Notes: generated by a model from the sequence alone, not told the origin. A DNA stretch of 64,000 nucleotides from Megalobrama amblycephala (GCF_018812025.1 NC_063051.1:4713896-4777895); one strand, 5' to 3'; positions 46,613-58,859 are shown, counted from the first letter of the stretch. A program made the numbers and translations.

Positions 46613-48580
46613 AAATTCTGAATTTGGAACTATTTTGCACTCTAAAACAAGACTGACAACCGCATTTTGCCGCTGTGTGAAGGCAGACAAAGATAACTCG
46701 CTTAGATAACTGGACTGGGGCGTCCTTCTGGGAGGAGTTTTTTGGAAAAGAGAATTGTTTAAATAATCTGACAGAGGGTATGTCAGATGTTGAAAACGCT
46801 GTCACAACAAACCTGCTATGATAACAGGGAGTTGTCTACACAAACCAGAGCAGTGGGGATTTGATCAAATGCTCCAGCACTTAAAAGGAGGAGCAAGTCT
46901 CCTGCAGTCACTTCCTATGACAAGAGGGGCTTTTTCTGAACTCAAAGGAAAAGTTTGCAGCACTGTTTCAAGGCGACTAAAGATACTCTAAAAGGAAGTA
47001 AACTGGAAATCAATTTTCAGTGTGATGTTGAGAAATGTCAAACGCCTCAAGGCAAGTATGACTAAGACACATCATCGGCACTAGAGTGCTGTCACAAATC
47101 CTGCAAGTTGCGCCGGTCTGGTTTTCTTCTGTTCTGTTCAATAATGTACCAAAGAGGGAGAGGAACAGAGAAACAAAAGTAATCAATCGCAGGTCAATGC
47201 TTCTGATGCCTCAGATGGTGCATTTAGTGGTCGATGGAGAACACAGTGCCAAGTCACCCTAAGGACACTTATTTCCCTCCTTTTAAATATTTTATGTTCA
47301 TTTTACTTTAAATATGAGAGGAGGGAATAAAGACATGATAGTGCTTTGTCTAATTTGCCCTTTTGCTCAGCAAAAGCGACCGAGTTGTCCAGCTTGACAA
47401 TAGAACTGTGCAGTTCTTTCCGGACCATGGACAAAGAGTCTCTGTACCCACCTCTGCTCTCTCCGTCTCTTTTTCTCATTTTCTCCCTTTGTCTCATTGA
47501 GAAAACAGGCACATTTAAACTCTGCTATTTTACACATCCATTATTAATTAGCTGTCAAGGCCGTATTCTTGCCAGAAAATCTACACTTTGGCAAAACACA
47601 GGACTGAAAAATCTCGGTGTAATCCCCGCAGGACATTTATCGTGTCTGGGCATCGAGCCTACAATTTCAGATGCACATTTTTCAACTGGACTCTTTATAG
47701 ACAAGCGTACGACTTTAGCTGAACACCAGCCGGGAAACAGAGTATATCTCATTACTGAATTATGCTATAGTTCGCATTTTAAACGTGGAAGTGATTACAA
47801 AAAATGCCGAGCAGAAATCATGATTGCGATACCATTCATCATGAATCAAGTTCAAGCACTGTGGTTCTGTTTAACTAGCAGAGACTGAACTAAAACAAAA
47901 AAATATGAAATGGATCGTTTGGACTCTGTTTCGCATTGTGCCTAAGAAAGTCAATCTGACCAAACCTGACAAAAACATGTATGGAGCTTATCTCACCACT
48001 AAAAAGAAACTAATTAGAACTAATTTTTCTAAAAAAAGAATATAGTCTGTTTTTGGGACCATTTTGACATGATTTTTCATGACAATTTCCCCGCAATTCT
48101 CATTTCCATAATGCAAAGAAAAAAAACTCATTAGAATAAAATGAGAATTAGTAATTAAAGTTATTTAAATATATTTCATATTAATTATGTACAACATTTA
48201 TTGTTTAATTTTACATTTTTCATGGTAGCATTAGTACTTTATTATTTATTAAAAGAAAATGGGGTGAAAATATGCTTAACCATCATGGAAATATCAAAAT
48301 GCAAGAATCTCTCTTTATGCAAAACATAATTTCTTACTCTCATCTTTTGATTTTGGTGTGAAATGTGACCTGGACATGATTTTGTGCACCCAACAAGACC
48401 CCTTACACCTGGTAAAATCACTATAACTCCATCTCTTGTGGCTTACTACTTTAATGAACCTGTGGTTTAGCTCTCAGCAGGGATTCATCAATCCGGTATA
48501 ATTAGCAGACAATCAGATTGTGGACCTTGTTAATTTTAGGTTGGCTGATTAAAGCTGATATTGTGCTGGACTGAACATAC
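46613..48580. other. SHQ1 intron, includes an unexplained 180-codon open frame
   Basis: Unique-looking DNA. The plus strand is open from 47346 to 47888 (180 codons), antisense to SHQ1, with no recognised domain, no splice support and a leucine/serine-rich start; probably chance. No repeat ends seen. Confidence 0.35.
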
Positions 48581-48701
48581 TTGACCCTCTGGATCCAGAT
48601 GCAGTAATCTGTGATGTAGAGGTCATTGAGGATATAGGCCGGATCGTTCTCCCGGAAGATCTTATGGATGGCCAGCAGACATTTCAGGATGCAGGCCTTC
48701 C
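48581..48701 (-). CDS. shq1: SHQ1 penultimate coding exon
   Basis: Minus strand: acceptor TTTCTTTGTCACAG (AG at 48702-48703), then 121 bases ending at donor CAA|GTATGT (GT at 48579-48580). With the carried base from the previous exon it reads S-GKACILKCLLAIHKIF, RENDPAYILNDLYITDYCIWIQRV-K, the end of the conserved SHQ1 domain, which forms an all-helical clamp on dyskerin. Phase in and out (one base carried in, two out) matches both neighbours. The ORF seen here continues a little on each side into intron; those residues are not coding. Introns: 8,272 bp before and 17,239 bp after. Confidence 0.88.
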
Positions 48702-48799
48702 CTGTGACAAAGAAAACATGCACTGAATCAGTCTAAACACGGAAGGATGTGTTCATTAGTGAGGTTTATGCTTAAATCAGAGGAGTAACAAAAAATTAA

Positions 48800-49574
48800 A
48801 GTGATAGTTCAACCAAAAATGAAAATTCGGTCATTGATTACTCACCCTCGTGTCGTTCCAAACCCGTAAGACTTTTATTCATCTTTGGAACACAAAAAAA
48901 GATATTTTTAAGAAAATCTGAGAGCTTTCTGTCACTCCATAGACAGCCTACGCAACTAACATTTTGACGCTTCAAATTGTTCATAAAGAGATTGTAAAAC
49001 TAATCCGAATGAATCGAGTGGTTTAGTCCAAATTTTCTGAAGAGACTCGATCGCTTTATTTGATAAACAGATGGAATTTAGGCTTTTATTCACATATAAA
49101 CATTCATCAACTCACACATCAGATATGATAAACTGAAGCTCAAGAATGTTCGCTTGACATGCGAGAACCAATGATGTTCGCTCTTGTGTGTTTCGGAGCA
49201 CGTTTGAACTTCTGCAAGAGGTTTGTTCTCGCACGTCAAGCAGGTTCGGTTGAGCTTCTGTTTATGTTCGTTGATCAATGTTTATATGTGAATAAAAGCC
49301 TAAATTCAATCTGTTCATCATATAAAGCGATCGTGTCTCTTCAGAAAATTTGGACTAAACCGCTCAATTCATATAGATTAGTTTTACGATTTTTTTATGA
49401 TATGTCAGTTATATGTCAGTTATGTAGGCTGTCTATGGAGGGGCAGAAAGCTCTCAGATTTCCTCAAAAAGATCTTCATTTGTGTTTCGAACGTGAACGA
49501 AAGTCTTACAGGTTTGGAGCAACTTAAGGGCAAGTAATTAATGACAGATATTTCATTTTTGGGTGAACTATCTC
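48800..49574. mobile_element. Palindromic TTAA-type element
   Basis: TTAA (48796-48799), then AGTGATAGTTCAACCAAAAATGAAAATTCGGTCATTGATTACTCACCC. The right arm GCAAGTAATTAATGACAGATATTTCATTTTTGGGTGAACTATCTC ends at TTCA, a decayed TTAA. Internal arms pair (CAGCCTACGCAACTAAC against GTTATGTAGGCTG). The 122-aa frame in it is a by-product. Confidence 0.75.
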
Positions 49575-49578
49575 TTCA

Positions 49579-51245
49579 GCTGAATCTATATTTTCTGTAA
49601 ATAGTTTGCTTTTTATTCAGAAAACAAGATAAAAATAGAGATACTTTTTTTTTTTTTTTTTTTAGCCGTGAAGACAGAGATTAACTGTGCAAATTTTGTT
49701 GGAGCAAAAGGGGAAATCTGAGCTGAGCAGATGCTTTTTGAGATGATTGTATTTTCCATTCTGGCAGATGCTTCTACAATACAAAAAAAACCACACAAAC
49801 ACCTTAAGGGCACCGTGCCAGAGCGATGATATTTGTTGTCATAACACCCGTCTCCCAAATAAGGTGCAAAAATATCCCCTCAGCGGAATGCAACGGGCTC
49901 AGTTGTGAAGCGAAAGCAGGACCGCAAGGATTCTCGAGCCGCCCACAGAATAGCCTGGCAGTCGGTGGAGACATTCCAGCCGCCTCAGAAAACAAACACT
50001 GCACTCGCACCGAGGAAAGCCTTACACAAACATTTGGTTCCCATTTAAGCTGGAGCTCTTACCCAGAGAAGCCGCCGTGGCTTCCAGCTTCAGGACATGC
50101 AAGAAAAACTCCAGGAACTTGAACCGTACTCTGTCTTTCTCCATTCTTCCTTCCTCTCTCTCTGACTTTCATCCATTTATAATTGAAGGGTTTTCTACTT
50201 TTCTTCACTGCTCCCTGGGAGAGTGGAGGAAAAGAAAGCTTTGGATTCTTCCGAAGACCAGCTGTGGGACTGTGCGGTGCAGTGTGTGCTGGCTTTAGAT
50301 TGCATGTTGAGTCAGTTAATCATGTGCAGCAATCAGGCGTCTCAGGGGAAGAAGTTGAGGGGAGGAGAAGAAAGAAGAGAGAGAAGAGGAATGGGGTGAC
50401 AAGGTGAGATTCCGGCCCTGGAAGTACAGATGGTAAAGGTCCACAGGGTGCCAACATTTTAAAGGACAATCTCACAAAGCCTGTCAAAAAACATGCCTAG
50501 GTCATATTTCATCCAAACATTCAAAAGAAAGTAAATTTAAAAAAGTAGAATTAAGAAAATGAAACTCATTATCAGTCCTTCACTAGCTACTGTCCTGAAA
50601 TGTGACGTCAAAGTCACTGGTAAAACTTCTACTATAATATAATGACATGTTTGTGATTTATTTGTTGCTTGCAAAACATAAAATGTCATCAGTATACACA
50701 GCTTTCGAGTGGAGAAAGATGTCAGTGCTTAACTGTCATGAGAATACTATAAAAATGCATAACAAAATAAAAGGTCCATCAAACAGGCTTCGTATTTTTT
50801 ATTCGATTTTGCCATGAAATATGACCTAGATTTGTTGTTGACAAGCTTGGTGAGATTCAGCCTTAAACCACCAATTTAGCAATCATACAAAAGGGTGATT
50901 CTGACTTCTGTCTGTGTGGAAAACCCTTACACGAGTGAACAAAGCAGCTATCCTCGAGAAACAGCAGCAAAAATCATATTAAAGAACATTGACATCAAAT
51001 TATGCAGCATCAAATGGCCTACATCTATCATCGTGAATCCGGCAATGTACTTTTTAAGATTGATCACGTTGGCTTAAAGATGACAATTCCTGCAGAGCAA
51101 AACAATGAATCTCAATAAGCTACAGCAGAACTTAGCAAAAAAAAAAAAAGTCAGGCTCTGAATGATGTAAAAGAGCTATTTAAATGCCATGAAAATGAAC
51201 CCGCTTCCAAATCAAGATATAAAACATCTTCCAAAAAATAAAACA
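49579..51245. other. SHQ1 intron, no gene seen
   Basis: 49800-50400 is relatively GC-rich and unique-looking; frames there overlap in several phases and are not supported. A T-run lies at 49647-49664. Confidence 0.4.
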
Positions 51246-51249
51246 CAAA

Positions 51250-52320
51250 TGTATACTACCATTTGAAAGTTAAATTGATCAAATTGATTGATTAAACTGA
51301 TCAAAAGTGACAGTAAAGTAATGTATGTTACAAACTATTTCTATTTCAAATAAATGCTGTTCTTTTGAAGTTTATATTCAAAGAAAAATAATGTATCATG
51401 GTTTCAACGAAAATGAAAATTTGATGTTTATCTGCTTGCCCCCAGGGCATCCAAGATGTAGGTGACTTTGTTTCTTCAGTAGAACACGAATGATGATTTT
51501 TAACTCCAACCGTTGCCGTCTGTCAGTCAAATAATGGGAGTGAATGGGAACTCCATCTATAAGAGTCAAAAAAAAAAAACATGCACAGACAAATCCAAAT
51601 TAAACCCTGTGGCTCGTGACGACACATTGATGTCGTAAGACACGAAACGATCGGTTTGTGCGAGAAACCGAACAGCATTTATATAATTTTTTACCTCTAA
51701 AACACCACGTCCAACTGCACTCCACATCCGGTTAGTGAGGTCTGATCGCGCTCTGACAACGGCAGTGATGCCTAGCACTCATTGAAGCAAAGCACGAGAC
51801 ATCACTTCCATCACCAGAACGCGTTTTCTGACTTCACTAACCGGATGCTGAACGCAGTTGGACATAGTAGTGTTTTAGAGGTAAAAAAAATTATATAAAT
51901 ACTGTTTGATTTCTCGCACAAAACGATCGTTTCGTGTTTTAGGACATCAATGTGTCGTTATGAGCTGCAGGGTTTAATTTGGATTTGTCTGTGCATGTTT
52001 TTTTTTTTTTTACTCTTATAGATGGAGTTCCCATTGACACGCATTATACGGCTGAAAAATTATCATTTGTGTTCTACTGAAAAAACAAAGTCACCTACAT
52101 CTTGGATGCCCTGGGGGTAAGCAGATAAACATCAAATTTTCATTTTTGGGTGAACTATCCCTTTAAGTAGCACAACTGTTTTCAACATTGACAATAATAA
52201 GAAATGTTTCTTGAGCAGCAAATCAGCCTATCAGAATGATAGACTAGAGAAATGACTGCTGAAAATTCAGCTTTGCATACCAGAAATAAATAATTTTTTA
52301 AAATATATAAATAGAAAACA
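51250..52320. mobile_element. Cyprinid interspersed repeat split by a palindromic TTAA element
   Basis: Left part TACTACCATTTGAAAG..TTCAAATAAATGCTGTTCTTTTGAAG..CATGGTTTCAACG; right part from about 52164 TTAAGTAGCACAACTGTTTTCAACATTG..GCTGAAAATTCAGCTTTGC. The same family is split at the same internal TTAA-containing point at 35251. Confidence 0.7.
51408..52163. mobile_element. Nested palindromic element, left tip lost
   Basis: The arms GAAAATTTGATGTTTATCTGCTTGCCCCCAGGGCATCCAAGATG and CATCTTGGATGCCCTGGGGGTAAGCAGATAAACATCAAATTTTC are near-perfect inverted repeats. The right end completes with GGGTGAACTATCCCT and TTAA (52164-52167), while the left end lacks the matching tip of about 20 bp. Arms pair across CGTAAGACACGAAACGATCG against CGATCGTTTCGTG. 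Non-coding. Confidence 0.75.
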
Positions 52321-53709
52321 GCCCCTGAATTAAGCCTAGCATATATAAGGGGTATTTAACATGGTGCTATGGCGGTAACAATGGCAAAAAGTTGGGAAAC
52401 ACTGTGCTAGCTTACAAGCCGATACCAGTGCAGAGCAAAACAAGCAGAAACTGAATCCAAGCTATGCAGTTAAATGAAATACAGTCATGCCCCTGAACGT
52501 TTAGATTATATATGAGCGTTTATATTTGCCCACAGTGCATCTTTTAGGCCGTTATCCATAGACTCCCTCCTCAATCTCCTTGAGGGCCGCTGACTTTAGC
52601 AGGATCTCTCGGAGAACAACCAGACAAGCTGCCAGAGGGCTGTTCAAATATTTACCCCTGGATAGCATTTCCATCACGGCTTTCCTTGTGCAGGATCATT
52701 AATGGGTTTGTTTTCCTACTACCTACAACTGTTTGCTTTCACTGCTGGTTAAACGAAGTGCCTCAAATTAGAGTACACACACATCAGATACACACCTCCA
52801 TTCATGTTTCGCCGACAAATTAATTACCCAGAAGTCACGGTGTGACAGGGCAGCCTGCTTTCTGAGGGGAGACACACCGCTGTTACCGTTCATTAAAGGG
52901 GAGCCTTATTGCTTGTGGGGCTTTGATGGTTGTAAATCTACAAATTGTAAACTGGAGTGAAATGTCACAGACTCTGCGTGAAAAAATATATGACAGCGAG
53001 TGAATTACAACCCAGCGGTGTGTTTAGACACCTGCACCTTGAGGAGAAGAGTAAGAGGACCAGTGTAAACTTTAGAGAACAGATGGATATGATACTATCA
53101 AGTCAAATTAAAAACCTTTAAGGGCAGACAACTAAACTGAAATATGATTACAACCCAATTACGGAACATTCAACACTGATTTGCTGATGTCCTGCGATTA
53201 CATCACTGTCACTGTACTGTTGGTTGCTAGCAGGTGTTCAACATACTTGATCCGGCAGATCACAGCGATGCACTCCCATTGGTTACTGCTACTCATTTTA
53301 CATACAGTTAAACTCAGTTTAACAGTAATGGTAGGATAGGCAATGTTTTTCATAAACACTTTTTGTTATACTGGTTGAAACTCTCTTCACATCCTGATAG
53401 CAATCAATAATAGAAGTGTAAAAAAAAAAAAAAAAAAATGTACATATATTTTCTGTGGAAGTCTCAGGACCAAGCGTGCTACACAAGTCCTGAAAAGTGA
53501 AGCCAAAGTGTATCAATTGCCCCCAGGTGGTAATTTAACAATTAAATTACACTTTCTGTCATTTTATGTAGTTTTTAATCATGCTGATGTAAGTTCAAGT
53601 GTTCGTTTTTTTAAATAAGTTTAGTTTTAGTTGGTTATTTGATGCTATAAAAACAGGGGTGTGACGTCATGATTGACAGCTGTGATTGAAAGCTTCTCTG
53701 AGCGAAGTA
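52321..53709. other. SHQ1 intron, unique-looking segment
   Basis: 52500-53100 lacks repeat ends and has moderate GC; a conserved non-coding element is possible, but not shown. An A-run lies at 53417-53438. No exon recognised. Confidence 0.4.
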
Positions 53710-53711
53710 GT

Positions 53712-54660
53712 CTATGGGTGCTTCTCAATTCTTATTTGTGCATCCTCGTTTCCTTTCCTTGCTTCCTTTCCTCACGTCTTAGCTCCACCCCTTCAGGATG
53801 CGAGGGAAGGATGCAAGGAAAAGATACGAGGACGTAGGAATTGAATCAAGTGAAATGATATATCCTCTCTCCCTTTAGCGTCACTTCAAAGCGTCATCAG
53901 CTGCACTCCAGGGATCTATCCATATGTTATTACAGGATTAGTCCACTTTTAAATACACTTTTCCTGATAAATTTACTCACCCCCATGTCATCCAAGATGT
54001 TCATGTCTTTCTTTCGTCAGTCGAAAAGAAATGAAGGTTTTTGAGGAAAACATTCCAGGATTATTCTCCTTACAGTGGATTTCAATGGCTACCAACAGGT
54101 TGAAGGTCAAAATTACAGTTTCAGTGCAGCTTCAAGGGCTTTAAACGATACCAGATGAGTAATAAGGGTCTTATCTAGTGAATCGATCGGTCATTTTCGG
54201 AAAAAATACAACCGTTTATGCTTTATAAACAAAATATCGCCTTGAACGTACTTTCCGCTTCCGCATTCTTCATAACGAAAAAAACCTCAAAAACCTTAAT
54301 TTCTTTTCGACTGACGAAAGAAAGACATGAACATCTTGGATGACATGGGGGTGAGTAAATTTATCAGGAAAAGTGTATTTAAAAGTGGACTAATCCTTTA
54401 AAGTTTGGTTATTTAAAAAAATTAGAATAAATATTAATAAAGCAAGATGCCCTGTTGAAATATATGAGGTATAAAGTTTATTTAAATTTGAATTATTGTG
54501 ACAGATATAAAGGGGGAGGAGAATTTATGCGTTTCTCGATGAGAAAGACTTCCGCAAAGGATGCACCTGTGTATCCTCGCTCATGACTCCTCAGGAAGCC
54601 TCCTCACTCCTTGTTCCTCACCTCCTCGCGGTGCAATTAGAGAATTGAGATGTCCTTCAA
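53712..54660. mobile_element. Inverted-repeat element (TCTCAATTCT ends) split by a palindromic element
   Basis: The left end GTGCTTCTCAATTCTTATTTGTGCATCCTCG is mirrored by GTGCAATTAGAGAATTGAGATGTCC near 54655. AGGAAGGATGCAAGG and GCAAAGGATGCACC words are shared between the arms. It is interrupted at about 53930-54401 by the element listed next. Confidence 0.6.
53934..54397. mobile_element. Nested palindromic element (AGGATTAGTCCACTTTTAAAT ends)
   Basis: The ends AGGATTAGTCCACTTTTAAATACACTTTTCC and GGAAAAGTGTATTTAAAAGTGGACTAATCCT are perfect inverted repeats. The right flank is TTAA (54398-54401) and the left TTAC, one change from TTAA. Related to 28455-29248 by its tips and by AAGAAATGAAGGTTTTTGAGGAAAACATTCCAG. 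Confidence 0.8.
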
Positions 54661-55276
54661 GATTTCTATGGCAACACTATCAATGCTGAAATGAATCTGC
54701 AGCAGTCAGGTGGTACAAGTCAGCCCTTTTTAAGTTGTATTATTGTAATGAGATAAATTAAACATTTACTGTACATCCGAATATATGTACATCTATTTAT
54801 ATTATTATTATCAAGGTCCAACTTTTAAATGTCTATGACATATATAGTCTTTATAATGCAGCATGAAATGGCATTCCCAAGTATTAAAGTATGAAATAAT
54901 GTAGGGTGGGACATGAGTTTATCCATCTTGATTTGACTGGATCATTATGGTTAGTATACCGACCCAATAGAGAGAATTGTTACACTCAGTTCAACTTCTT
55001 AGACAACTAATCTGAAATGTGACTTAGGAAACGTATATGTAGCCAAACCTAAAAGGAAAGCTATATTTTTGATGAAAGATTATGAAATGTTTCTTTAGAA
55101 TAATGTGCACAATAAGACAGCAACATTTATTATGAAAGTAAACATTGTTGTTTTTGTTTTTTATCTGATCTTTAGAGTCAAATTGAAAGCTAAAGCGACC
55201 CTACTTACTTTCTTAATACATATTCCTGGTAACATTTCCTATTTTCCCTCAAAAAATGTATATTTGTAATTTTTCC

Positions 55277-55278
<2 letters not shown>
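54661..55278. other. SHQ1 intron, no feature recognised
   Basis: AT-rich, no exon, no repeat ends. Confidence 0.4.

Positions 55279-55325
<47 letters not shown>
55279..55325. repeat. (AT)n microsatellite
   Basis: About 46 bp of alternating AT. Confidence 0.95.
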
Positions 55326-55332
<7 letters not shown>

Positions 55333-56973
55333 TTTTGCCTACATCTAAAAAGACTTCCAGGTTAACGCCTCCAAGTTTTTCAACCACTTGTCATATGTAG
55401 ACAAATTTTCAATCAGTTCCTGTTGGAGAAACGGCTACATTTTTTTTTTTTTCTCTTCACAGAATAAACTTTTATGGGCCTAAAAAGATTGCAAAAAAAC
55501 GTTTCTTTATGAAATCTTCCAAGAGTGCATATTCTCAGTGAATGCAGGAAGCTGCCAGTACCTGACATGAACCTGCGATCAGTGAAGTGTAATGTTGCTT
55601 ATCTAATCTTGTTCTGTCATGTAGTCTCTGCTCTGACTTAACTTCTCAAATCATCCGTACCCTGCTAATCCCAAATCTTACAAGCCCTTTAATTGCAGTT
55701 ATTTATGAGCGCTAAAATCAACATGTGTTGGATAATCTCACCACACACGCCCGAAAACTTGTTTACACTGCGCTTCTGTCTCTCCCACAGATGGCTTCTT
55801 TGATTTAAAGGTTGCTCCTCTCTCTGAGATATCAAAGGCAACAGTGTCTACTCTGCAGAATCGCTGATTTCTTCAGAAGTGAGGAGACATCCCTCTCGGA
55901 TTCCCTCATTCTTAACCTCCCTCCCACTTACGCTGACAGAACAGCAAGACTAAGCACACCAAGACATGACCAATCTGTTGACTTTCATGTCATGGAAAAT
56001 GTCTTTTACCAAAGCACCCCGCTGTTCAGGGAGGGTTGGTGAGCGTTGTGTTAAATTTGGTCCCGAGTGAGCAGCAGTGTCTGCTGTGGATAAATTTAGG
56101 TTGCCGGTCAAGCTCTTGATGTCATTAGTCTCTTAAAGTCAACATGAAATAGCATTCGCAACTTCTGTAGTGTGACGTATTTCCGAGATTTACTGAGACC
56201 AAAATATGTGGGCTGGGATGAACCGTTTTACAGTAAAAATATCTAAATATTCTTAAAATCAGAAGAAAATATTTAAGACTTGTTTTGAATTTTTAATATT
56301 AATATTATATTTCATATTCTGAATTAAGTTATAAGCATAAAGAAAAAAAGAAAAAAAAAACATAATTTATGTTAAACATCAACAAAATACAGGTCAATAA
56401 TTTTAATTTTTTTTTTTTTGAGATGTTTTTTAAGATGGAGGTAAGATGTTTATTATTTTACATAATTTTTTTTGGAGACGGCTTTTTGACCATGACAAAG
56501 GTTGGACGTCAAGTTCATCCTCAAGAATATCTAAACATATGTCAGTGTTAAAACGTCTTAACTGGAAAAGCAAAATGATCTATAACAGTAGTCTAATACA
56601 ATCTCAACTAGTTTTTTAGCTATTGGTTACTAAAATCTAAAGGTGGCAAAGATCAGAAATATATATTAAGAAAGTAAATAGATCCATTTTGATTTCATGT
56701 TGATTTTAAGTATTGTTTGTTTGACCAAGTCATATGGCTGACAAATAAACAGGATAATCCTCATGGAGATGTGAAGTTGAAAGAGATCCACTTTTATTTT
56801 CATTTTGGTGGCAGCAGGGATTCTTGTAATGAGGTGGAAGCACTGCAGGGTTTATAGGGTGAGGAACAGGTCATGCGTTTAGTCTTGACCCTCAACCCTA
56901 TCTTTTGGGGGCTTGGAAATGGCTAAGAGGTCTGGGTTTAACTGGGAAATAAAGAAAGAGGGACAGAACTCAC
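55326..56973. other. SHQ1 intron, no repeat ends seen
   Basis: 55500-56100 looks unique. The 76-aa frame at 55812-56042 is unrecognised and antisense to SHQ1. A/T runs at 55440-55453, 56345-56360 and 56407-56420. Confidence 0.4.
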
Positions 56974-57097
56974 CAGACTGAAAAATGCAAGCAACGTCTT
57001 TGACAGCTCTTGTGATCAGGGAGAAATGCCGATAGAGCGGGTAGCACAAAGTCCTCCTGCCGAAAGACACCAGCACGTCTTGTACCGAGTGATACGT
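56974..57097 (-). CDS. shq1: SHQ1 coding exon (third from last)
   Basis: Minus strand: a (GT)n tract then acceptor TTACAG (AG at 57098-57099), 124 bases, and donor TCTG|GTGAGT (GT at 56972-56973). It encodes TYHSVQDVLVSFGRRTLCYPLYRHFSL, ITRAVKDVACIFQSG, part of the helical SHQ1-specific domain; RRTLCYPLYRHF is the most family-typical string. The exon leaves one base that the next exon (48701) completes as Gly in SGKACILK. Earlier exons, including the N-terminal CS/p23-like domain, are not recognisable between 57100 and 64000, and are presumably beyond the window. The microsatellite directly against the acceptor serves as its polypyrimidine-like tract. Confidence 0.87.
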
Positions 57098-57100
57098 CTG

Positions 57101-57120
57101 TAACACACACACACACACAC
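57101..57120. repeat. (AC)n microsatellite at the SHQ1 splice acceptor
   Basis: AC repeat, read as (GT)n on the coding strand, ending a few bases before the acceptor AG of the exon at 57097. Confidence 0.9.
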
Positions 57121-57946
57121 AAGCGTGGTCTCTAAATTGCTCCAGATCTGTCTAGGCATATTACATCAATCATTTTTTAACTCCACTGGTAATTACAGCA
57201 ATTTGCTCTAATTATTCCCAACGACTTCTCGTTTTATTAGCAGGGTAAATAGTAGGTCAACTTTTAAACACCTTGGCAGGCGGCGTGCTTAATTGTAGAC
57301 AGTGTTTAATCGCTTGCCTCAGAGTTCTTCATAGTCTAAGCATCAACAGACAAGTGCTTTGGGGGGAAAAACACATGTTCTTTTTCTCTCTCTCCCTTTT
57401 CTCTTTGCATTTTCCAGCCTCCCACTCTCCCTCCCCTCCGCTATTCTCTCAGCAGCTTGTTAAGAATGCACCCGGAGTCATTCTAGCATGTCATCATAGC
57501 TCATGCACTCCCTCAGGCTATTAAACACTGGTGTAAATAAGCCTGCTGAGGGGGGCGGCTCAAGGAGCAGTGCCGGCCGGGGGTTTACAGTGGTTAGGCA
57601 AAACACAGGGTGGAGAGGAAGAGAAATGAAGGAGATTGAGAGAGAAAGAGAGTAGGAGACAATGATAGGGTGTTGAGAAACTACATTAGCATTTCCTGAA
57701 GGAAATACCAGTGCTTGCAAGATAGCTGAAGAATAGCGTTGAAGTTTTAGGATGCTTTGGTTTCAGGTCTTTGTTCTGTGTAAATTAAATGCCTCAGAGG
57801 CAGCGTCTTGAGTTCTATTGGCTGCGCATAAGAATCGTCATATTTGTTGCAGTAGGTGGTTTTAGATGGTTAAATAGATGCTAGAGTGAAAAGACCAATT
57901 ACAAGTTAGTATGCAAAAAGTTATTCTTAATTTGTTATACAAATAT
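57121..57946. other. SHQ1 upstream intron, no exon recognised
   Basis: Unique-looking, with CT-rich and GA-rich patches (57381-57400, 57600-57660). No frame here reads like SHQ1. Confidence 0.4.
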
Positions 57947-57950
57947 TTAA

Positions 57951-58859
57951 AAGGTGCCGTAGAACATCTTTTTAAAAGATGTAATATGAGTCTAAGGTGT
58001 CCCCTGAATGTGTCTGTGAAGTTTCAGCTCAAAATACCCCATATATTTTTTTTTTATGAATTTTTTTAACTGCATATTTTGGGGCATCATTAAATATGAG
58101 CCGATTTAGGCTGCGGCCCCTTTAAATGCTCACGCTCCCCGCCCACGGAGCTCACGCTTGCCTTTAACAGCATAAACAAAGTTCACACAGCTAATGTAAC
58201 CCTCAAAATGGATCTTTACAAAGAGTTTGTCATGCAGCATGTCTAATCGTGTAAGTATGGTATTTATTTGGATGTTTACATTTGATTCTGAATGCGTTTG
58301 ATAGTGCTCCGTGGCTAAAGCTAACATTACACACTGTTGGAGAGATTTATAAAGATTTTAAAAAATGAAAATAACGACAGTCTTGTCTCCGTGAATACAG
58401 TAAGAAATGATGGTAACTTTAACCACATTTAACAGTACATTAACAACATGCTAACGAAACATTTAGAAAGACAATTTACAAATATCACTAAAAATATCAT
58501 GATATCATGGATCATGTCAGTTATTATTGCTCCATCTGCCATTTTTCGCTGTTGTCCTTGCTTGCTTACCTAGTCTGATGATTCAGCTGTGCACAGATCC
58601 AGACGTTAATACTGGCTGCCCTTGTCTAATGCTTGAACTTGAGCTGGCATATGCAAATATTGGGGGCGTATACCCCGACTGTTACGTAACAGTCGGTGTT
58701 ATGTTGAGATTCGCCTGTTCGTCGGAGGTCTTTTAAACAAATGAGATTTATATAAGGAGGACAATGGAGTTTGAGACTCACTGTATGTCATTTCCATGTA
58801 CTGAACTCTTGTTATTCAACTATGCCAAGATAAATTCAATTTTTAATTCTAGGGTACCT
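57951..58859. mobile_element. TTAA-target element (AAGGTGCCGTAGAA end), near full length
   Basis: TTAA at 57947-57950 and 58860-58863. Same family as 12199-13151, in reverse orientation: it contains GACTGTTACGTAACAGTC, GAGTCTAAGGTGTCCCCTGAATG, GGGGCATCATTAAATATG and, near the right end, GTACTGAACTCTTGTTATTCAAC. No transposase. Confidence 0.8.

Noticed and set aside
45056..46805. Many long frames of His-Pro-Ser-Ile or Met-Asp-Gly-Trp repeats on both strands
   Set aside because: They are translations of a 4-bp tandem array and occur in several frames at once; no gene is implied.
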